A stretch of DNA of 64,000 nt from UBA10518 sp022837185. GTDB lineage: Bacteria > Desulfobacterota > Desulfobulbia > Desulfobulbales > Desulfobulbaceae. Shown in pieces: positions 52,480-61,077 of this stretch; position 1 is the first letter of the stretch; every line of letters starts with the position of its first letter. The stretch is from assembly GCA_034007705.1 (NCBI GenBank), contig JAVEQK010000013.1, positions 17,381 through 81,380 on the forward strand, read 5' to 3'. The notes below the pieces were generated by a model. It did not search any database and was not told the origin of the DNA. It saw only the letters and a list, made by a program, of their open reading frames with translations. Both the position numbers and the translations under genes were made by a program.

Positions 52480-53787
52480 TCAATTGACGATGACCCTGCC
52501 GACCACATCGAAGAAAAGGCTCTTGCCGATAAGGTAGATGATGCCGGACATGACCGCCGCCGCCGGCACGGTGCAGATCCAGGATCCGAAAATCGAATAG
52601 ACCACATTCTTGTTGATGCCGCTCAGGCCTCGGGCGAAGCCGATGCCGAGTACGGCTCCGACCAGGGTATGGGTTGTCGATACGGGGAGCGCCAGGCGGG
52701 TGCAGGCCAGGACGGTGGCGGTGGCGGCAATATTGGCCGCGACGCCGCGGGATGGCGTAATTTCAGTGATTTTGGTGCCCACGGTCATCATTACCTTGTA
52801 GCCGTAGGTTGACAGGCCGAGGACAATGCCGATGCCTCCAAGCACAAGAATCCAGAGGGGCACCGGCACCTTGGCGTCAATGGCCCCGGTCTTCAATATG
52901 TTGACTATGGCGGCCAGGGGGCCGATGGCGTTGGCGACGTCATTGGCTCCGTGGGCGAAAGCCACGGAACAGGAACTGACGATAATCAGCGGCACGAATA
53001 CCCCCTCCACCGCCTCGAGCTGGATGCCCAGCTCCTCGTTTTCCAGGCCCCGCAGTTTGTGCCGGGCATAAAAGCGGTACGCAATCGCCGCCACAAGTGC
53101 CAATGCCAGCGATAACCACACGGCACGATTTCCGTACAGCCAGTCAAGGCTGTGAATGACGTGGGTCAGGCCCTTGTAGACCGTGGCCAACAGGACCAGC
53201 GCGACCAGGACAAAGGCAATGAAGGGCATATGCCGGATCGCGGCCCTGGCCGGTTTTTCGCTGCCGAGGATCGCCTTGCTGATGTAGATGAACATGATAT
53301 AGGAGAAGATGCCCCCCGCGACCGGGGAAATAAACCAGGAGGAGACTATCTGCCCCATCTTGCTCCAACTGACCGCGTGAAAGCCCGCCGCCACCAGGCC
53401 GAAGCCGGCCACGGCGCCGACTATGGCATGGGTGGTGGAAACCGGCATGCCGAAGCAGGTGGAAAAATTCAGCCAGAAGGCGGCGGACAGCAGCACCGCC
53501 GACATGCCGATGACCAGGATGACCGCGGCATCATGCGGGGTTATGCCCGGCAGGGTTGCCAGGACGGCGGGGTCGACAATGCCTTTACGGATTGTCTCAG
53601 TGACCTGGGCGCCGACCAGGACCGCGCCGGCAAATTCGCAGATGCCGGCGGCGATGACGGCGTTGCGAAGGGATATGGCCCTGGAGCCCACGGCATTGGC
53701 CATGGAGTTGGCCACGTCGTTGGCGCCGATGCTCCAGGCTGTGTACAAACCCAGAATTGCCGCCAGGCAGATAATTACTATATCCAT
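52480..53787 (-). CDS. pit: PiT-family inorganic phosphate transporter
   Basis: A 435-residue membrane protein with 10 or more helices in two inverted halves. Each half carries the family motif GANDVANxxxxxVG-type (SIGANDVANSMANAVGS near 20; FAHGANDVANAIGPLA near 276) and a PVSTTHxxVGA motif (MPVSTTHAIVGAVAG, LPVSTTHTLVGAVLG). It imports phosphate with a cation. It is downstream of the DUF47 gene on the same strand, with a 68-base gap; the pair is common. Confidence 0.95.
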   Translation of the reverse strand: MDIVIICLAAILGLYTAWSIGANDVANSMANAVGSRAISLRNAVIAAGICEFAGAVLVGAQVTETIRKGIVDPAVLATLPGITPHDAAVILVIGMSAVLLSAAFWLNFSTCFGMPVSTTHAIVGAVAGFGLVAAGFHAVSWSKMGQIVSSWFISPVAGGIFSYIMFIYISKAILGSEKPARAAIRHMPFIAFVLVALVLLATVYKGLTHVIHSLDWLYGNRAVWLSLALALVAAIAYRFYARHKLRGLENEELGIQLEAVEGVFVPLIIVSSCSVAFAHGANDVANAIGPLAAIVNILKTGAIDAKVPVPLWILVLGGIGIVLGLSTYGYKVMMTVGTKITEITPSRGVAANIAATATVLACTRLALPVSTTHTLVGAVLGIGFARGLSGINKNVVYSIFGSWICTVPAAAVMSGIIYLIGKSLFFDVVGRVIVN

Positions 53788-53855
53788 TCAACCTTTTTCA
53801 CGCGGGACGGTAAACAAAGGCTGGTCAACGAGTGCATCCCCTGGGCGGAACCGTC

Positions 53856-54533
53856 CTACCCCTTTTCAATCATGACGCGCAGGTAATCGCCCGCGTTTTC
53901 CGCTTCATTGGCGATATCGCCGAGCTTCAGGATCATTTTCTCGTAGAAGAGGATGTTGAGGATGGACTCCGTGCCCTCCAGGGCAAAGACCATCCGTGAG
54001 AGCTTGCGGGACATCTTGTCCGCCTTCCACTCCTCCTCGCCCAGCCCTTCAATGAGCTTCAGGACCGCGCGGGCTTCCGCGCCGGCGAAGGCCGCGTCGG
54101 CCAGGTTCTTGAATTCCACCGCCGCGGTGAGCAGGGTGCCGCTGACCTGGAAAACCTGGTTCATGTACTCGAAAAACGGGTCCTGCAGGTTCGGGTGGAT
54201 GACGGTCTTGCGCAGGGTCAGGATGACCGAAAAATCCTCGGCGTTGTCGGCGATTTTCTCCTGATGCTCCAGATAGGCGATCAGGTCGGCCCGGTCCACG
54301 GGCAGGAACGTTCTTCTGGTTATGAAGCCGTGAATGTCATGCCTGATGAGGTCCGCCTCGTATTCCAGCCTGGCCATCCTGGAATGGAGGCTCTTGAGCT
54401 GGTCGAAGTCCTCGTTGACAAGGGTCTCCATGAGAGGCCACAGCAGTTCAACGCATTCATGCACCTTTTTGCTGTGTTCGACGATAGGGCGGAAAGGCGA
54501 CTTTCCGAACAGGTCGGCTATAAACGTGCGCAT
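53856..54533 (-). CDS. DUF47 (PhoU-like) family protein
   Basis: 225 residues, mostly alpha-helical and charged. HSKKVHECVELLWPLMETL, RLEYEADLIRHDIH and IADNAEDFS match the DUF47/PhoU-like metal-binding helical bundle. Such proteins accompany and are thought to regulate Pit transporters, as here. ATG 54533 has GGAG upstream; the frame extends five codons further to a TTG. A 7-bp hairpin (54570-54588) lies in the leader, 37 bases before the start. Confidence 0.9.
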   Translation of the reverse strand: MRTFIADLFGKSPFRPIVEHSKKVHECVELLWPLMETLVNEDFDQLKSLHSRMARLEYEADLIRHDIHGFITRRTFLPVDRADLIAYLEHQEKIADNAEDFSVILTLRKTVIHPNLQDPFFEYMNQVFQVSGTLLTAAVEFKNLADAAFAGAEARAVLKLIEGLGEEEWKADKMSRKLSRMVFALEGTESILNILFYEKMILKLGDIANEAENAGDYLRVMIEKG

Positions 54534-54700
54534 GGCTGGCTCCAACAAGTATTCCGTAAAATTGATCTATTGCGCCTGTGGGGCGCAAGACCCGTGAATA
54601 ACATACCGATAGATCAGGCAGAGATTGCACAATTTAAACCCGCAAAAGACCCCCCTCCACTGTTCCGATCAGAGTTCGATCCGGTTGAGAACAAGTGAGC

Positions 54701-54806
54701 ATCAGCTTTTTAGACTGTCGGCCTGTCAGTTGTTGCAGGCCGACAAGCCGCAAGGCCCCAGACTCCGGACTGCCAACTGCCGACTCATGACTGCCGACTC
54801 CGGTAA
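54701..54806. repeat. Dispersed intergenic repeat
   Basis: TTTTTAGACTGTCGGCCTGTC, GACAAGCCGCAAGGCCCC and CTGCCAACTGCCGACTCATG, then a further CTGCCGACT. It is related in order and sequence to 17182-17292. Confidence 0.6.
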
Positions 54807-54829
54807 GAGCGGGCGATGACGGAACCGGT

Positions 54830-55465
54830 TCACTTTCTGCAGCTCATCAGTTTGGATTTGCCGGTGGGGGAATGGCTCAGATCGACCCGGGAAAATATCC
54901 GCCGGAGGTGTTCAAGCCCACCCTTCAGGAATTCCCGGGCGTCCTTTGCGCCCATGGAAAGCATCCTGATGTAAAACAGGAGTTTGACCAGCGGGTGGCG
55001 GGGGACTTCGTGCTCCATGAGCAGCACCAGGCCGTCGGGGTGGACCACCCGCTGCATTTCGCGCAGGGCCCTTTGCCGGACAGAGCCCTTCAGCTCGTAG
55101 AGGGCGTGGGAGCAGGTCACCGCGTCAAAACTGCCGTCCACAAAAGGCAGCTCCGCCGCATCCGCCTCGACGAAAACGACCCGGCCGCCGCTGTTTTTTT
55201 CCCGAGCCTTGCGCAGCATGCCGGGAGAAAAATCCAGGCCCACCGCCGTTGCCTGCGGAAAGCGCCCCGCGAAGGCCAGGATCACCGACCCGGTCCCGCA
55301 GCAGATATCCAGGATGCGGGGGGCCGCCCTGTTCTCCAGGTGAGCGGCGTCGACCAGGAATTTCCGTGTGTCGTCCTCGGCCCGGCGGGAATGCATGCGG
55401 ATGAAGGCGTCGTAAAAATGGGAGAAAATGTCATAGTATTTTCGCCGGCCTGTTCGCAGTGTCAT
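54830..55465 (-). CDS. SAM-dependent methyltransferase, class I (UbiE-like)
   Basis: 211 residues. Motif I is ILDICCGTGSVILAFAGRFP (about 51-70); VGLDFSPGMLRKARE and VFVEADAAELPFVDGSFDAVTCSHALYE are motifs Ia to III. ATG 55465 has GGAGGA upstream; the frame open to 55513 overlaps dctM and is ignored. It is the last gene of the TRAP operon, 23 bases after dctM. The substrate is unknown; it could methylate a quinone or the compound the transporter imports. Confidence 0.87.
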   Translation of the reverse strand: MTLRTGRRKYYDIFSHFYDAFIRMHSRRAEDDTRKFLVDAAHLENRAAPRILDICCGTGSVILAFAGRFPQATAVGLDFSPGMLRKAREKNSGGRVVFVEADAAELPFVDGSFDAVTCSHALYELKGSVRQRALREMQRVVHPDGLVLLMEHEVPRHPLVKLLFYIRMLSMGAKDAREFLKGGLEHLRRIFSRVDLSHSPTGKSKLMSCRK

Positions 55466-55488
55466 GGGGTTCCTCCTCCAGTCCTGCT

Positions 55489-56790
55489 TCAGTGCAGCCT
55501 TTCCGGGAGCCACAGGGCAATCTGCGGCACGAAGACCAGCAGCAGGGTCAACGCCACGAGCGCGATCAGGAAAGGAATGCAGCCCCGGAAAATAACCTCA
55601 AGGGGCACATCGCGGGCAACGCCGCTGACGACATAGACATTGGCGCCCACCGGCGGGGTTATGACCCCCATCTGCGTCACCAGCACGATGAGGACGCCGA
55701 ACCAGATCGGATCGAAGCCCAGCCCGATGACCACGGGATAGAAAATCGGCACGGTCAGCATGATGAGCGCCAGGGCGTCGATAAAGCAGCCGCCGAAGAG
55801 GTACACCAGCACGATCATGAGCATGATCACGGCGTCCGGGAGATTGAGCCCGGTGATCCAGCTCGCGATATCATGGGGGATGCGGGAGATGGCGAGAAAG
55901 TGGCCGAAGACCGTTGCCCCGGCCACTATCACCAGGATCATGCAGGAAATGCGCGTTGTCTCGAACAGGGCCTGCACGATCCCCCGCCAGCTGATGGAGC
56001 GCCGCAGAACGGCGAACACCAGGGTGCCGAAGGCGCCGATGGCCCCGCCTTCCGTCGGGGTGAAAATCCCCGCGAAAAGCCCGCCCATGACCCCCAAAAA
56101 CAGCAGCAGCGTTTCAACGGTCCCGCCCAGGGAAACCAGGCGCTCCCGCCACGAGGCCCGGGGCCCCGGCGGCCCGATTTCCGGGCGCAGGGCAGCCCAG
56201 ATGAGAATGGTCGAGGTGAACAGCACAGCCAGCAGCAGGCCGGGGATTACCCCGGCCATGAACAGTTTGCCGATGGACTGCTCGGTCATGATGCCGTAGA
56301 GGATGAAAATGACGCTGGGCGGGATGAGGATGCCCAGACTGCCGGCCGAGGCCACCACTCCGGTGGCGAGATCCGGCTTGTAGTTGTAGCGTTTCATTTC
56401 GGGCAGGGTCGTGGCGCCCATGGTGGCGGCGGTGGCGTTGGTCGAGCCGCAGATGGCGGCGAACAGCGAACAGGCTCCCACGGTGGCGATGGCAAGTCCG
56501 CCCGGCAGGTGGCCGATGAATTTATAGGCCGCGGCAAACAGCCGCCTGCTCAGCCCGGAATGATAGGCAATCTGGCCCATGAGCACGAACAGGGGCACGA
56601 CCGTGAGGCTGTAGGAATTGAAGGTGGAGAAAAAATCCTTGGCCAGCATGTTGAGGGCGGCGTTCCAGTTGACGATGGAGGCAAAACCGATCACACCGAT
56701 GATGGCCATGACAAAGCCGATGGGCATGCGCGAAAAAATGAAGACGGTCAGGGCGGCGATGCCGATGAGACCGATTACCGTTGGCGACAT
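55489..56790 (-). CDS. dctM: TRAP transporter large permease DctM
   Basis: 433 residues with 12 or so membrane segments; the ion- and substrate-translocating subunit. Signatures are SLTVVPLFVLMGQIAYHSGLSRRLF, CGSTNATAATMGATTLPEMKRYNY, SAGSLGILIPPSVIFILYG, and ITPPVGANVYVVSGVA near the end. It lies 46 bases after dctQ. Confidence 0.95.
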   Translation of the reverse strand: MSPTVIGLIGIAALTVFIFSRMPIGFVMAIIGVIGFASIVNWNAALNMLAKDFFSTFNSYSLTVVPLFVLMGQIAYHSGLSRRLFAAAYKFIGHLPGGLAIATVGACSLFAAICGSTNATAATMGATTLPEMKRYNYKPDLATGVVASAGSLGILIPPSVIFILYGIMTEQSIGKLFMAGVIPGLLLAVLFTSTILIWAALRPEIGPPGPRASWRERLVSLGGTVETLLLFLGVMGGLFAGIFTPTEGGAIGAFGTLVFAVLRRSISWRGIVQALFETTRISCMILVIVAGATVFGHFLAISRIPHDIASWITGLNLPDAVIMLMIVLVYLFGGCFIDALALIMLTVPIFYPVVIGLGFDPIWFGVLIVLVTQMGVITPPVGANVYVVSGVARDVPLEVIFRGCIPFLIALVALTLLLVFVPQIALWLPERLH

Positions 56791-56836
56791 ATTCTTCTTT
56801 CAGGGCAGAGGGAAAGGGACATTGCCGGGAGACCGG

Positions 56837-57331
56837 TCAAGATCGCCGCAGATCGCGGTACGTGCGGATGTCGTGAAGGAACTCGACCGCCAGCACCAGG
56901 GCCAGCAGGCCGCAGCCCGCGGCGATGCCGAAAACAAAGGGATAGATGGGCAGCTGCACGGTCAGGGTGACCTGGCCCTTTTTCATCAGGTCGACGGCGT
57001 AGAGCAGGGACTGCCAGGTGATCAGGCCGAACAGGACGGCGGCGACCAGGGCGTTGACCGCGCCGGCCAGCGCCTGCACCCTGGGGGAAAAGCGCATGAC
57101 GAGGAAATCGACGGCGATGTGGCCTTTTTCAACCGAGGTGTACCCCAGGGCAAAGGAGGCAACCACCGCGCCGAGGAGACCGATGATTTCATAGGTGCCG
57201 GGGATGGAATTCTTGAACAGGCGCAGCACGACATCCAGGGTCGTGAGCAGCATCATGAGGATCAGGGCCGCCGCGGCTATCCAGTTTGCCTTTTCGGCGG
57301 TTGCGATGATGTTTTTTTCCAGGCGTGTCAT
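56837..57331 (-). CDS. dctQ: TRAP transporter small permease DctQ
   Basis: 164 residues, four membrane helices. LLTTLDVVLRLFKNSIPGTYEI and GHIAVDFLVMRF are the DctQ family motifs. It partners DctM in the membrane. It is 81 bases from dctP; the gap contains a GC-rich hairpin. Confidence 0.9.
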   Translation of the reverse strand: MTRLEKNIIATAEKANWIAAAALILMMLLTTLDVVLRLFKNSIPGTYEIIGLLGAVVASFALGYTSVEKGHIAVDFLVMRFSPRVQALAGAVNALVAAVLFGLITWQSLLYAVDLMKKGQVTLTVQLPIYPFVFGIAAGCGLLALVLAVEFLHDIRTYRDLRRS

Positions 57332-57378
57332 TGAGCCACCAGGGTTTCGCGGGTTTTGCGCACGCGGCGGGGCTGCGG

Positions 57379-57397
57379 GGGGCCGGTCCGCGGCCCC
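57379..57397 (-). promoter_or_regulatory. Hairpin between dctP and dctQ
   Basis: A 7-bp G+C stem around 5 bases, inside the 81-base gap after dctP. Such intergenic hairpins often protect the upstream message so that the binding protein is made in excess. No T-run is present. Confidence 0.35.
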
Positions 57398-57412
57398 GCC
57401 GGCGGTCGGGGA

Positions 57413-58432
57413 TTATTTTTGCCCGTGTTCCTTGAGCAGCCGCCGGATCTCGGCGATGGCCCTGTCGCCGGGGAGCCCCTTTTCATTGGCGCTGCTTATG
57501 TAGCTGTCGATGACCGGCGCGACCGCCTCCACCCAGCGCTGATTTTCCTCGGCCGGCAGGGTGACGATTTCATTGTTCAGGCTCAGGGCGTAGTCCCTGC
57601 CTTCCTGGTCAAGGGCATCCCAGGCATCGCCGTGCCTGTCGATCCACTCGGCGCTGACATCCGCAAAAACCTGTTTGAGATCATCGGGCAGCGCGTTCCA
57701 TTTGTTCAGGTTCATGACCACGAACATGGCCGTGGTGTAGCCGATATCGGGGGTATCCGTGGTGTACTTGACCACTTCGGCCTGTTTCCAGCCTTTCAGG
57801 GTCTCTATGGGCGTGAACGTGCCGTCGGCAACGCCCCGCTGCAGGGCCTCGTAGGTTTCACCCTGGGGCATGGCGACCGGGGTGGCGCCCAGGGCCTCGG
57901 TGACTTTGGCGCTGAAGCCGGTCGAGCGGATTTTCATGCCCTTCAGGTCTTCCATTCTGCTGACGGGCTTCTTGGTGTGCAGCAGGCCGGGGCCGTGGGC
58001 GTGCAGGTAGAGGACCTTGACCTCGTCAAGCGACGGGGGCTTCATGGCCTTGTAAAAATCGTTGGCAACCAGGGTGGCCACCTTGCCGGAGGGGTAGCCC
58101 ACGGGGAGGTCAAGGGCCTCCATGATGGGGAAACGGCCGCGGGTGTAGGCGAAGCAGGACATGCCGATGTCGGAGATGCCGTTGACCACCCCGTCATAGA
58201 CCTCGGGGGCCGGGGTCAGCGTGCCGCCGGCGAACACATCGATCCTGACGCGGCCGTCGGAGCGTTTTTCAATTTCCCTGGCCCAGGCCGTGCCGGCTTC
58301 CGCCTGGCCGTGCGCCGGGGGGAAGAAGATGCTGTAGGTGAGCTTGACCGCATCGGCGGCTTGAACAGGGGCGGGGGCCTGCAGTATAATGAAAGAAGCA
58401 AGCGCGAAAAAGAGGGCGGCAGATTTTTTCAT
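57413..58432 (-). CDS. dctP: TRAP transporter solute-binding protein DctP
   Basis: 339 residues. The signal peptide (1 to about 25, cut near VQAA) leads to a periplasmic DctP fold. TYSIFFPPAHGQAEAGTAWAREIEKRSDGRVRIDVFAGGTL and the MKIRSTGFSAKVTEALGATPVAMPQGETYEALQRGVADG block carry the conserved Arg that holds the substrate carboxylate. ATG 58432 has GGAGGA upstream. The ligand is an organic acid by family; it cannot be named. Confidence 0.94.
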   Translation of the reverse strand: MKKSAALFFALASFIILQAPAPVQAADAVKLTYSIFFPPAHGQAEAGTAWAREIEKRSDGRVRIDVFAGGTLTPAPEVYDGVVNGISDIGMSCFAYTRGRFPIMEALDLPVGYPSGKVATLVANDFYKAMKPPSLDEVKVLYLHAHGPGLLHTKKPVSRMEDLKGMKIRSTGFSAKVTEALGATPVAMPQGETYEALQRGVADGTFTPIETLKGWKQAEVVKYTTDTPDIGYTTAMFVVMNLNKWNALPDDLKQVFADVSAEWIDRHGDAWDALDQEGRDYALSLNNEIVTLPAEENQRWVEAVAPVIDSYISSANEKGLPGDRAIAEIRRLLKEHGQK

Positions 58433-58522
58433 GTGTTCCTCCATCCAAAAGGGTATTATGCGGATACGCGGAGCGGCGAGAAAGGGGAACGCGGCTTCCG
58501 GAAAAATACGTAAATCAGGGGC

Positions 58523-58551
58523 AGTTTATGGTATTTAGCTGCAAGTTGCAA
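58523..58551 (-). promoter_or_regulatory. Possible promoter of the dctPQM operon
   Basis: On the minus strand TTGCAA (58551-58546) and TAAACT (58528-58523) are 17 bases apart, about 90 bases before the dctP start, in the divergent gap facing the ACT gene. Confidence 0.45.
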
Positions 58552-58604
58552 GCACATATGCACCGCCCCGTCCTCCACAATCAACCAAGCAAAGGAAGAG
58601 ATTC

Positions 58605-59060
58605 ATGAAAGCCTATCAGGTGCGAATACCCGCGGAAAACCAGCCGGGCGTGCTGGCCCGGGTGACCGGCGTGCTGTCCCGCGAGAAATTAAACATCAGG
58701 GCCACCACCATATCCTCCTTTGGCGAACGGGGTTTTTTCAACCTGATTGTCGATGACCCGGAACGGGCGAAAAAGGTCCTGAACCGGGAGGGCGTCGAGG
58801 CCGAGCTCAGGGAGGTGGTGGCGGTCCTGATCACCGACCAGCCGGGCGGGCTGGACAAGCTGGCGCAGTTTCTCGCCACGGAGCGGGTCAACATCGAGAA
58901 CGCCTATGGCTTTGTGATCGAGAGCAGGGTGCGGGCGGTGTTCGTGCTCGAGGTCGCCGACACGGCCCGGGTCAGGGAACTGCTGAAGAAGGCCGGGTTT
59001 GAGATCCTGTCGTCCCAGGCCATGGCCGATATCGAGCCGTTTCATTACATGAAATACTGA
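58605..59060 (+). CDS. Tandem ACT-domain protein
   Basis: 151 residues made of two ACT domains (about 1-70 and 75-145): QVRIPAENQPGVLARVTGVLSREKLNIRATTIS and ITDQPGGLDKLAQFLATERVNIENAYGFV. Small stand-alone tandem ACT proteins bind amino acids and are common in anaerobes, often near amino-acid or acetyl-CoA metabolism. AAGGAAGAG precedes the ATG. It is divergent from the TRAP operon; no target is implied. Confidence 0.87.
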   Translation: MKAYQVRIPAENQPGVLARVTGVLSREKLNIRATTISSFGERGFFNLIVDDPERAKKVLNREGVEAELREVVAVLITDQPGGLDKLAQFLATERVNIENAYGFVIESRVRAVFVLEVADTARVRELLKKAGFEILSSQAMADIEPFHYMKY

Positions 59061-59176
59061 AGCGCCCCGCCCGGGACGCACTTGCCGCCGGCTGCTCATT
59101 TTGAAAAGCAGCCGCACCGCCCGGCAGCGCCTGCTTCCGGCGCGAAAACGGAGTGAACAGGCGGGACAGGGGAGAT

Positions 59177-59917
59177 ATGCCGGAAAAATACAGGCCCAAG
59201 ACGCCTTGGGAAGTGGCGTCCGGCAGAGGAAGAAGGGACCGGCACCGGCGGCCGGGGCCGAGCCCGAGCCCCATGCCGGCGGCGGAGAAGCTGAAGCATT
59301 TCCTTTTTGCCCTGTTCGTTACCGCCATTGTTTTCCTCCTTTTCATCTCCTACTATTCGCTGTATCTCAATGAGCTGAAAAAAGGGAACGAGGATGTCGC
59401 CATTGCGGTCAGCCCGGTCCTCTCGGGGTATGCGGCGCAGCTCAGGGTCTTTCTGCCCGCGTCGTCCTTCCTGATGACCCTGCGGTACGAAATTCTGCTG
59501 AGCAACAACAGCGACCATGGGGTGGCGCTCCTCGGCTATGACCTGACGAGCACCATATCGGGCATCGAAGTCGCCTATCCGCAACTGCGGCAGGGACTCT
59601 ATGACAGCGACGGCTCCGCGGTTGCCTTCCCGGTGATGATCGGGGGCGGGGGCAAGCGCAGGTTCGTACTGCGGTCGGCCGTCATCCTGCCGGTTAGCGA
59701 ACGATCGTTTGCCGGTATCGAAGCGCTTGCCCGGATGGAAGACGGGCCGGATATCGGGCAGATAGCGGCGCTCCTGGCCGGGGAGGAGGGGTACAGGCCG
59801 GATGCGCGGCAGGATTTCCTCCTGACCTGGACAACGGGCAGACGAAACCTGTTTTCCCGCGCCTTTTCCGTGGACAACCTGCTTTTTCGGGCCGCCGGGG
59901 CGGATGGTTCCCTTTAG
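59177..59917 (+). CDS. Hypothetical single-pass membrane protein
   Basis: About 246 residues. A basic, Pro/Arg-rich cytoplasmic start is followed by one membrane helix (about 40-62, FLFALFVTAIVFLLFISYYSLYL). A mostly beta-strand periplasmic part of about 180 residues follows. ATG 59177 is close behind GGGGAG; a GTG at 59153 is an in-frame alternative. I recognise no family. It precedes the DUF882 peptidase by 150 bases and could work with it at the envelope; that is only proximity. Confidence 0.6.
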   Translation: MPEKYRPKTPWEVASGRGRRDRHRRPGPSPSPMPAAEKLKHFLFALFVTAIVFLLFISYYSLYLNELKKGNEDVAIAVSPVLSGYAAQLRVFLPASSFLMTLRYEILLSNNSDHGVALLGYDLTSTISGIEVAYPQLRQGLYDSDGSAVAFPVMIGGGGKRRFVLRSAVILPVSERSFAGIEALARMEDGPDIGQIAALLAGEEGYRPDARQDFLLTWTTGRRNLFSRAFSVDNLLFRAAGADGSL

Positions 59918-60067
59918 ACAGGGTGCCCGCCGCAGGGCCGCCCGGCAAGGGGGCGGGGACGGCAAAAAGATGGCCTTTCCCCCGGCAGGGGTGTATACAG
60001 GGAAGGAAAACCGGCCCGGGCCCGCAACCCGGCGGGGAGGGCGGATCAAATCCAGGGGAGTCCCCGA

Positions 60068-61024
60068 ATGAGAAAAAAAGGCCTGTCAATCCTTAAGAGG
60101 GCAACTGTGATGCTGTCCGCCCTGGCGGTCCTTGCCGGCGCAGACGCCGGGGCCGGACGGCCGGAATTACCCTTTTTCCTGATGGGCAGTGGCAACCTCC
60201 ATCTCAAGAACCTCCGCAACGGCGAGGAAGCCCGGGTCAGCCTCCTCAACGCGGACGGTTCGCTCAACGACGAGGCCTTTGCCGAGGTCGACCGGGTGTT
60301 CGGCTATCCCGCCGCAACCATGGGTGACCACATTTCCCCCCGGCTGCTGTTCATGCTCAGCCATTTTGCCGACCGGGCCGCCCCCGGCCGGCAGATCATC
60401 ATCGAGTCCGGCTACCGCAGCCCGGAGTACAACGACCGGCTCCGCCGCCGGGGGGGCAACGTGGCCCGGACGAGCACCCACATGGACGCCCTGGCCCTGG
60501 ATTTCCGGATTGAAGGGGTGGACGGCAAGGAACTCTGGGAGATCGTCAGGGCGGAAAACTGCTGCGGGGTCGGCCACTACGGGGGCGATACCATTCACCT
60601 CGACGCCGCACGCCCCCGTTTCTGGGAAGCGGCGACATCGGGCACCGGCAGCCCCGAGCCCGATTACAATCGCCATGTCTACCTGTCCACCGACTTCGAC
60701 CGCTACCCCCGGCGGGCGCGCATACGCCTCTCCCTTTCCGGGATCAGCACCTTCGGTTTCGGCATTGTCCCGGAGGCCTTGCTCTATGACGTCCGCGCCC
60801 CGGAAGAACCGGTTGCCGAGATGCCCATTGGCGCAGAAGGCAGCCCGGACTGCCGGATAATCGCCGACCGGAAAGCCGCCCGTTTCCTCACCGCGACCCT
60901 CCCCGCCGACCTGCCCGCCGGCCGCTACCTGATCAAACTGCGCTTCTGCCGCCAACCCTTCGAACAAATGCCCCCCGAAGCCCTGACCCGGGAAATCGAA
61001 CTCTACAGGGACGCTATTGACTAA
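60068..61024 (+). CDS. DUF882 (YcbK-like, M15 family) peptidase
   Basis: 318 residues. A signal peptide (about 1-28) precedes a D-Ala-D-Ala carboxypeptidase-like M15 domain: IIIESGYRSPEYNDRLRRRGG, then the zinc motif in STHMDALALDFR and VGHYGGDTIHLD (about 139-180). About 120 extra residues of unknown fold follow. It would cut peptidoglycan stems in the periplasm. The last codons (Arg-Asp-Ala-Ile-Asp-stop) are read from the 23-base REP that borders the RAYT element, so the original end has probably been replaced. Confidence 0.85.
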   Translation: MRKKGLSILKRATVMLSALAVLAGADAGAGRPELPFFLMGSGNLHLKNLRNGEEARVSLLNADGSLNDEAFAEVDRVFGYPAATMGDHISPRLLFMLSHFADRAAPGRQIIIESGYRSPEYNDRLRRRGGNVARTSTHMDALALDFRIEGVDGKELWEIVRAENCCGVGHYGGDTIHLDAARPRFWEAATSGTGSPEPDYNRHVYLSTDFDRYPRRARIRLSLSGISTFGFGIVPEALLYDVRAPEEPVAEMPIGAEGSPDCRIIADRKAARFLTATLPADLPAGRYLIKLRFCRQPFEQMPPEALTREIELYRDAID

Positions 61025-61030
61025 GTTGAC
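61008..61030 (+). repeat. REP copy 1, left edge of the RAYT element
   Basis: A 23-base repeat that begins GGGACG, has ATTGAC in the middle and ends GTTGAC. It contains the stop codon of the DUF882 gene. One of four copies in this window. Confidence 0.85.
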
Positions 61031-61077
61031 AAACTCGGCCCGTTTTTCCGGCCCAACAACACCAAAAGGAGGAGAGC

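Noticed and set aside
54625..54819. A 64-codon plus-strand frame
   Set aside because: It runs through the dispersed repeat and has no protein-like composition.
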